Assembly (NCBI GenBank): GCA_031269825.1
Contig: JAISYP010000024.1
Location: forward strand, 1-47,238
Reading direction: 5' to 3'
Origin: Deltaproteobacteria bacterium
Lineage (GTDB): Bacteria; Desulfobacterota; Desulfarculia; Adiutricales; Adiutricaceae
Length of the DNA stretch: 47,238 nt
Part shown: positions 40,811 to 47,238 of the stretch, piece by piece
Layout of the letters: each line of letters begins with the position of its first letter
Numbering within the stretch: the first letter of the stretch is position 1
Position numbers and translations under genes: made by a program
Notes under the pieces: generated by a model
Seen by the model: the letters and a program-made list of their open reading frames with translations, nothing else
What the model was told of the DNA's origin: nothing
Databases searched by the model: none

Positions 40811-40846
40811 AAGGCCGCCCTAAAACATTTTTAGGGCAGCGGCCTT
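40811..40846 (-). other. Stem-loop between the P19-like gene and the DUF2318 gene
   Basis: aaggccgccctaaaa-cattt-ttagggcagcggcctt, with a 3-nt bulge. Confidence 0.6.
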
Positions 40847-40847
40847 G

Positions 40848-40887
40848 AAAAAAATAGCCGGGCCCCCCCAGGGGGAGCCCACCGGCC
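40848..40887 (-). terminator. Rho-independent terminator immediately after the P19-like gene
   Basis: Minus strand GCCGGTGGGCTCCCCCTGGGGGGGCCCGGCTATTTTTTTC. Confidence 0.7.
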
Positions 40888-40896
40888 GAGAGCTTA

Positions 40897-41466
40897 TTAC
40901 CACTTGCGCGGCACGAAATCGAAATCCCAGGACACCTCAATGGGTTTATCCCAGAAACGGCCTTCCACGCCCGTGGTTTTGTCCACATGGAGCAGATAGT
41001 TCTGCTTGGCTGGGTTTTCGATGATGAAGGTGATCTTGTATTTGCCAGCTCCATCAAGTTTGACGTTGTTGCCATAATGGGGCCCATCGGAAGCGCTCAT
41101 GGGCATGAAAACGCCTTCGATAAGTTTGCCACCCTGCTTTTGGGCCTTATACCGAACCGTTAGATTCGGCACAAAATCGCCAGCCCCATAACCGAGCTTG
41201 TTGTTTTCGTTAGCCGAGATGTCCGCCTCCAGGTGCATGTCCGACTCAGCGGCCGCTAAACCCCCCGCTCCCTCAGGTTGCATATCCACGGGCTGGAAAT
41301 AAACGCCAGCGATGTGCAGAGGGCCCACATTCTTATCGTCACCGAGAGGAAATTCCTCAAAACCGGCCGCCTCGCCAGGTTTTTGGGCCAAGGACGTCCC
41401 TTGGGCGCCCAAAATCATGGCTAGGCCGAGCAAAGCCGCTAAAACGAAACACGTGGTTTTCAACAT
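40897..41466 (-). CDS. Periplasmic P19/FetP/Tpd-family iron-binding protein
   Basis: Signal peptide; YFQPVDMQPEG; ESDMHLEADISA; FMPMSASDGPHYGNNVKL; AKQNYLLHVDKTTGVEGRFW. Confidence 0.9.
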   Translation of the reverse strand: MLKTTCFVLAALLGLAMILGAQGTSLAQKPGEAAGFEEFPLGDDKNVGPLHIAGVYFQPVDMQPEGAGGLAAAESDMHLEADISANENNKLGYGAGDFVPNLTVRYKAQKQGGKLIEGVFMPMSASDGPHYGNNVKLDGAGKYKITFIIENPAKQNYLLHVDKTTGVEGRFWDKPIEVSWDFDFVPRKW

Positions 41467-41540
41467 TTTTCTATCATCCTCCTAAATTAACGCGTAAAGA
41501 CAACCAAAATGATCGCCCTAATAAAAAGAGACAAAAAGTA

Positions 41541-42851
41541 TTAAACGGTAGACGCGAGCCTATTAGGCGCGGATTTTTTCTTGATATAGAAAATGGAAAA
41601 AATAGTCAGAGCCACTAAAACTAGTTGCGGTAACGTCGTCTCCAGGGTAGGATAAATCCCCAAAATGTCCACCGTCGGCATAAAACTCCACTCGGTCATC
41701 CCAATGGCGTCGCCTTCTTGCAGTTCCTTTATCCCGCCACCGGCGAAAGCGATAGACATGATGAACATCAAAATACTGGTGCCAATGAAGAAAGGTTTTA
41801 AAGGCAAGCGCATGGTTCCGTGACGAATGATCATGAACAGAAAAACCAAGCCCACGCAGCCAATGGCGAACCCAATCCAAACCATATCGCGGTCGCTGCC
41901 AGCCTCCGACAAAATCCCTTGGTAAAACAAGATCGTCTCCGCCCCTTCCCGGAAGACCGCCAAAAAAGAGGCCATCCCCAAAGCCCAAGCGCTACCGCTG
42001 GTAACGGCCGCTTGAACCTTGGTCTCCAGGTAACGCTTCCAACTTTCCGCCTCAGCTTTAGAGAACATCCAGTTGCTCACGCAAAATAAGACCACGGTGG
42101 CCAAAAGCATGGTGAAGCCTTCCAAGATCTCCTGATTTTGGCCGCTTAGATCAAACAAGTATTGAAGGCCAATGGCCGCGGCGACGCTGGCCACTATGGC
42201 CCCCACCGCGCTCTTGTAAACCACGGGAATGGCTTTTCCGTTACCTGAGCGCTTTAGATACGCCGCTATGGCCGCGATGACTAAAATCGCCTCAAATCCT
42301 TCCCGCAATAAGGTGCCCAAGGAAGCGCCTAGCATGGCCCAGGCGTGGGAACTTGAGGGCGCGGGGGTAGGTTGAGGGGGCGCGAGGCCGCCGGACTCAG
42401 CCGCCGCCACGGCCACTGGGGAGGGTTGGACGGTTTTGGGGCCATCTAATTTTGACGCGTCCTCTAGTAGCCAACCAATGAGAATATCTAGCTCCGCCCG
42501 AACTTCCTCGGCTGGGGCTCCCTCTAAAATCTTGGTTTTGATCTTGGCGAACTTGTACTCCACCGTGGCCGCTCTTTTGCCAGAGACCCGACTTTTGACG
42601 TTACGCTCAAAACCTTCTTTCTCGTAAAACTGAAAATAGGCCACATTGACCAAATCCCGGCTTTTTTCCTTCTCGCCAGTCAAATAGACCTCATGGGCCT
42701 GATTAAGCGGCTTGGTCATGGCCTCGGCCACTTCGCCCCACGAATGATAATCAGAGGCCCAAACGACGTTGGCCCAAATGGCTAAGACAGCCAAGACGGC
42801 CAAGAAGGCCAAGCTAACCCCAAAAAATAATCCTCTGGTTCCGTGTCTCAT
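41541..42851 (-). CDS. FTR1-family iron permease with N-terminal periplasmic domain
   Basis: Two REGxE motifs: LLREGFEAILVIAAIAAYLK and VFREGAETILFYQGIL; multi-TM. Confidence 0.93.
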   Translation of the reverse strand: MRHGTRGLFFGVSLAFLAVLAVLAIWANVVWASDYHSWGEVAEAMTKPLNQAHEVYLTGEKEKSRDLVNVAYFQFYEKEGFERNVKSRVSGKRAATVEYKFAKIKTKILEGAPAEEVRAELDILIGWLLEDASKLDGPKTVQPSPVAVAAAESGGLAPPQPTPAPSSSHAWAMLGASLGTLLREGFEAILVIAAIAAYLKRSGNGKAIPVVYKSAVGAIVASVAAAIGLQYLFDLSGQNQEILEGFTMLLATVVLFCVSNWMFSKAEAESWKRYLETKVQAAVTSGSAWALGMASFLAVFREGAETILFYQGILSEAGSDRDMVWIGFAIGCVGLVFLFMIIRHGTMRLPLKPFFIGTSILMFIMSIAFAGGGIKELQEGDAIGMTEWSFMPTVDILGIYPTLETTLPQLVLVALTIFSIFYIKKKSAPNRLASTV

Positions 42852-42869
42852 GATCCGCGCCTTCGTCGT

Positions 42870-43517
42870 CTATTTGCCCAACAACATTAGACAAATCGGT
42901 TTTTCGCCTTCCGCCAATTTCAAGGCCTCTTTGATGGCCTCCACATCCATACTTTGGATGTACCGGGCTCCCAGACTCAAAGCGGCCGCGGCCAGGTAAA
43001 CATTCTGGGTTATGGATCCAGTGAGAACGTTGGTTAACGCGTCTTTGTCCGTTTGGCTTTTAAAAGCCTCCAACCCCTTATGATCGGACACCACTATTAA
43101 GATATAAGAAGCCCGTCGGACAAAAGCCTGCTCCCCCACCTGACCTTTAATGTTGTCGGTGGAGACGTCAATCAGGCTATGAGTGGCCCAGTCATACCGC
43201 CAGACCCCTTTGGTTCCAGCCACGAAAATTTTACAGTAAGGAGCTAACCCCCTGGCCATGGGGACAGTCCAGCCTTTTTCCCCACGGTTTAGCCCCATGG
43301 CCGCCCACAAGATGGTGGATAACTCCGCCTCCGTCAGCTCCGCCAGGGAAAAATCACCACCCGCGATCGAGGATCTTTTTTTGAGAGCCTCAAACAGTCC
43401 CATGCCGCCTTCGGTTTGTGGCGAGGGCAGCTTAATGTCCGCCACCGCCATGGAGGCGCTTAGACCAAAACACGCCCAAACTGCCAAAAACACGCCTAAA
43501 TTATGGATAAAAGCCAT
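42870..43517 (-). CDS. Exported nitroreductase-like (SagB/ThcOx type) protein, first gene of the iron operon
   Basis: Signal peptide, then GLFEALKKRSSIAGGDFSLAELTEAELSTILWAAMGLNR...GSITQNVYLAAAALSLGARYI. Confidence 0.82.
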   Translation of the reverse strand: MAFIHNLGVFLAVWACFGLSASMAVADIKLPSPQTEGGMGLFEALKKRSSIAGGDFSLAELTEAELSTILWAAMGLNRGEKGWTVPMARGLAPYCKIFVAGTKGVWRYDWATHSLIDVSTDNIKGQVGEQAFVRRASYILIVVSDHKGLEAFKSQTDKDALTNVLTGSITQNVYLAAAALSLGARYIQSMDVEAIKEALKLAEGEKPICLMLLGK

Positions 43518-43593
43518 GTCCGCCCCTCTTAAAATTCAAATAAACCTAATCGCCAAAAACCTTAATTGTTATTGTTACTCAATTTAAATAAGC

Positions 43594-43623
43594 TTTATAC
43601 CCCACTCCCAAACCCCTTGTCAA
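43594..43623 (-). promoter_or_regulatory. Sigma70 promoter for the iron operon
   Basis: On the minus strand TTGACA - 18 bp - TATAAA, ~75 bp upstream of the nitroreductase-like ORF. Confidence 0.7.
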
Positions 43624-44605
43624 CCCCCCACCTTACCTGTCCGAAGGGGCGTTTTCCAAGGCGAGCTTGAGGAAATATTGAGATAATACATTGATTTTAT
43701 TAGATTTTTTAAAAATAAGGACGCGAGAGAAAAATGATTAATTAAAAATCGTCACCAAAGTTACCTAAAAAAAATGGATCACGATTCCCTCGCCGTTTTG
43801 GGCTCGAATCTGGTCAAACTCGGGGAACGACGATTTTAAAATCTTTTTATTCATATAATAATAAATTTAAAACTTGTTAAATATTATTAAAATATTTAAA
43901 GATAATAAATTCAATATTATAAATATAATATAATAATTTATTTGTAATATAATAATTTTTATACATAATTATAATCAAAATATGTCTTAAAAAAAAGATT
44001 TAGCTGTCAAAAAAACTTTGAACCCCTCGTAAGTAAAGAACAGCCGATAAAAACCCCAAAAAACGAAATTTTTTTATTTTTCCAGCTAAAAATGATAACA
44101 CAATATCTAGCCTGGCTTGGATATTCTAAAAAGTCGAGAGCCAAATCCTCGCGTCCGTCGCCTCAATATCAGATGGGATCTCAATTGTCGCCACAATCCA
44201 AACGTCAGAGTCCAGAAGAAGGGTTGGCTGGCTGGCCAAAAACCTGAGCCAAAAGATGTCCAGGAAATCGGAAATCAGTTCCCATTGATCAGGCCTTGGT
44301 TAACAATACCTTGGCCTAATGGCGACGATCTAATCCAAAAGATCAGTCAAAACGCGTTTATGGACTTCTTATAATTAATTACGTATTTCATAGGAATTGT
44401 GTCAACAAAAAAGGCTAGGAAAACGTAATTTCCAAGCCTGAAGTTATTACCAAAAATGTCTTTCATCAAAAAGTCTTTACCAAAAACATTATTTATTTAA
44501 ATTAGTTGATCATAATTATCTTTTGTAGTGTGAACGGAAGAGATTTTTATTTGAGGAGAAATCGTCGACAGAGTTAATAGTATAAAAAATAGAAACACTC
44601 TCCAT

Positions 44606-45256
44606 TTAAAAGGCGAACAGACGGATAAAGGCCAGAAAATTAACCAAGGCGGTGAGGATCCACAATCTGGTTGAGGCGGCCAGATCCGCGGAGGCTATTT
44701 TTAGGGGATTGAAAGTAAAACCCTTGGCCGCGTCCAGAATCAAATGACTAAAAACCCCTATTACCGCCAAAAACCAAACCGCCATGATGGCGCGGCCCCC
44801 TTGCCCAGCCGCTAGGCAAGCCCACAACCCGCCATAAAGGAAAGGCGTGGCCAAACTATGGAAAAGCCCCCGGTGCTTGGTTCGGTTTTTCAAAATCTCC
44901 AAAAAAACGGAGTTAAAGAGGAAAAAAGAGCCCAACGCCGCCAAGACCACATGCTCGGCCGGCCAAGGACGTCTTAAAAACTGGCCTTGACCAGAGACGT
45001 AACCAACAACCATAGCCGCGCAGCCTAAGCCAACAAAAACGCCCGCCAGGCGACGAGGTTTAGCGGTGTCGCAATCCAAATCCGGAACCATTCCCCCGGA
45101 CAGGCCCGCGACAAAAGCTAAGGAGGAAGCGGTGGGATCCCAGTCAAACATGATCGCCCCCGCCGCCACGCCCACGGCGGAGATCACGGAAGCCACCGCC
45201 ACATGACACTCAAAATTTGGCAAATATTCTCCTTGATCCAGGCTGAAAAAAACCAA
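44606..45256 (-). CDS. DUF457/YdjM-like membrane-bound metal-dependent hydrolase
   Basis: HVAVASVISAVG; GGMVPDLDCD; KHRGLFHSLATP; FSHLILDAAKG. Confidence 0.8.
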   Translation of the reverse strand: MVFFSLDQGEYLPNFECHVAVASVISAVGVAAGAIMFDWDPTASSLAFVAGLSGGMVPDLDCDTAKPRRLAGVFVGLGCAAMVVGYVSGQGQFLRRPWPAEHVVLAALGSFFLFNSVFLEILKNRTKHRGLFHSLATPFLYGGLWACLAAGQGGRAIMAVWFLAVIGVFSHLILDAAKGFTFNPLKIASADLAASTRLWILTALVNFLAFIRLFAF

Positions 45257-46015
45257 GATTTAAAAACAATATGTTACAATATCTTGACAGTAAAAACAAG
45301 TTAAAAACTTTGGGTCTAAATAAAATAGTAACCATTCACAGTGGTCTTATTCTGGTCAACTGATAGGATCTCCAATTCTCCTGTTGATCTTACTTTATCA
45401 TTCCAATACTAACTTATTATATTCCCAATAAATTATTTGGGACTGTGTCTTGACTTTTCTAGGTTATGTGACTATATTATTGTTTATGGATACTTCTTTC
45501 AGGCCATAAATTCATCTAATAACTTTTCCGGGCGACTCGAGACTCTAATGATCCACAGCGTCCCCTATTCCCTCAACCTGATATTCATTCCAGTTCGCTG
45601 GAACCTTCTTGGGTTTTTCTCAGTTCTTTAGGTGGCGTGGGGCGCCAATCTAATGATAATGACGTAGTCTGGAATCTATATTAAAACAATTATGGCTGGT
45701 TTGAATGACCATCATCTCCCTAACCTATTTAATATCTATCATCAACTAACCGATATAACGCTAACGCCAGCTTAACTTTTAAATTGATGGCCTCCCCAAG
45801 GCGACCAGTCGCCTTTCGACTAGTCGCGCTACGTTGACTTTGAAACCCATAACCACATGACCATTAGACCTCATAACTTTTGACCTCATAACTTTTGACC
45901 TATTAACTAGGCGTTGGACTTTTATTAAAATAAGCGCTATTTTGATAAATAATTAGATAAATAGGCCATGGCCATAAATTAGTCGCCTGGCTCTGAACCA
46001 TTTATAAGGATTAAC

Positions 46016-46921
46016 ATGCTGGGCGAATTAAAAACCCAAATTTACCCCTTAACCCTGACCGCCATAATGGCGGAAAAAATTTGGGGCCGAAGGCAAGCTT
46101 CCCCTTTTTATGAAGCCGATCCCCAAGCCGTCTGGGGCGAAATTTTTTTGGCCATCAAAGATTTTGGCCTAACCTCTCTGGTGGCTAATGGCCCTTTGTC
46201 AGGCAAACCAATCCACCAAATTGGCCAAGCCTGGGGCCAAGAACTGATCAATCCCCCAGGAACCATTAAATGGCCTCTACCGCTAACTGTTTGGTTAGAA
46301 CGCACGGGTGACAAACCTGGCCCCATCCGCGTTAAGAGTGGGCCTGAGTTTTGGCGCGTTCTAACGACCGGCCCCGAATCCTGGATTGGGGCCGGGGAAG
46401 ATCCCAATCAACCGACTTGGCCCCAACGTCTACGCCGTCGGTTGGTCGACCCTGGGGAAAATTACCTTTTTCCCGCCGGGTTACCTCAGTCCATGGGGCC
46501 AGGATTAACCGTATTGAAGGCGGGATTGTCCAAAATAGGTTTGGAAACCCTTTATGATTGGGAGCGTCGACAGGACATCTGGGACTATCAATCCGATCCA
46601 GGCTATCAGATCCCCATAAACGACGAGCCCCTCGCCATCCTGGAACCGAGCCCTAGTGGCGAAGGATTATATCCTTTGCTCCAAGGGCCAAAGTTTGAGG
46701 TTCATCAGTTGACCACCACTTTCCAAAACTTTAGTGGTGGACGATTCTCCATTATCTGTCCAATCAGTGGCCAAGGTCGCCTCATCTCCTCTGGGCTTTA
46801 CCCTAACCTACGCCTACGCCTTGGCTCGGCCACCTTGATTCCCGCTGGCCTAGGCTCTCATACCATTATCTCTAACAGTTGCCTGACGGCCTTATTATTT
46901 ACCCCGTCCAAAGACGCCTAA
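46016..46921 (+). CDS. Class I mannose-6-phosphate isomerase-like (ManA-like cupin) protein, probably non-catalytic
   Basis: EKIWGRRQASPF, SLVANGPLSGKPI, WPLPLTVWLE, DPGENYLFPAG, LYDWERRQ follow ManA topology, but the QxHP and TxHA motifs are absent. Confidence 0.7.
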   Translation: MLGELKTQIYPLTLTAIMAEKIWGRRQASPFYEADPQAVWGEIFLAIKDFGLTSLVANGPLSGKPIHQIGQAWGQELINPPGTIKWPLPLTVWLERTGDKPGPIRVKSGPEFWRVLTTGPESWIGAGEDPNQPTWPQRLRRRLVDPGENYLFPAGLPQSMGPGLTVLKAGLSKIGLETLYDWERRQDIWDYQSDPGYQIPINDEPLAILEPSPSGEGLYPLLQGPKFEVHQLTTTFQNFSGGRFSIICPISGQGRLISSGLYPNLRLRLGSATLIPAGLGSHTIISNSCLTALLFTPSKDA

Positions 46922-47238
46922 GACTAAACCAATTGACTTATTGACAGCTTGGATCACATTTTTCAATATTATTTAAAGACGCCACCCTATCTGTTGTTTT
47001 GTTTTTTAGGTGAAAGGCGATCCTATAAAGAATGGAGACAGTCGACTTCAGGGCCACCGTTGTTTGGCATTGTTTTTTTCATATAATCAATATAGACATT
47101 ATTATAAAAAAACATAGGCTAAATTATCCGTATTTCTCAATTTTTTTCTGGCTAAATTGAATAAAAATTGTGGGGTAGCCTAGATTCTACGCCACTATAT
47201 ACGGATGATTAAAAAAAATAATCAAATTTCGCCTTATG

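Noticed and set aside
43564-43592. Fur box at the iron-operon promoter (taacaataacaatta)
   Set aside because: Too many mismatches to the Fur consensus to support; left as an open question.
45867-45907. 15-bp tandem repeat gacctcataactttt (about 2.7 units)
   Set aside because: Short and isolated; no obvious function, could be simple slippage.
1-47238. tRNA/rRNA genes
   Set aside because: No cloverleaf-type T-loop/anticodon patterns recognised by eye; a tRNAscan-SE run would be decisive.

Overview
A 47 kb bacterial chromosomal window, probably from an anaerobic Desulfobacterota-like lineage (inferred from gene content). It combines conserved housekeeping genes with eroding accessory DNA and very AT-rich intergenic blocks. 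Recognisable genes: hdrC/hdrB-like Fe-S proteins, an MltD-type lytic transglycosylase with 9 LysM repeats, a membrane pyrophosphatase (hppA), tlyA, a pyridoxamine kinase, a 2x[4Fe-4S] ferredoxin, rplU-rpmA, leuS, a 1561-aa autotransporter, dnaB, a reduced type ISP restriction-modification locus with a decayed second copy, modCABD, a GDSL/SGNH hydrolase, a P19/FTR1-type iron-uptake operon headed by an exported nitroreductase-like protein, a DUF457/YdjM-like membrane protein, and a ManA-like protein lacking canonical metal ligands. The observations most worth following up are: (1) the autotransporter passenger, with about 54 N-X-S/T sequons, a 654-bp internal duplication and a hexanucleotide repeat linker; (2) the ISP locus, which appears to have lost its helicase and nuclease active site but kept its methyltransferase; (3) the ManA pseudoenzyme; (4) the rearranged iron operon with an internal terminator; (5) a double Fur-box-like site in a gene-poor region. 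No CRISPR array, tRNA, rRNA, reverse transcriptase or intact mobile element was seen. All family calls come from reading the sequence; no database search was run.
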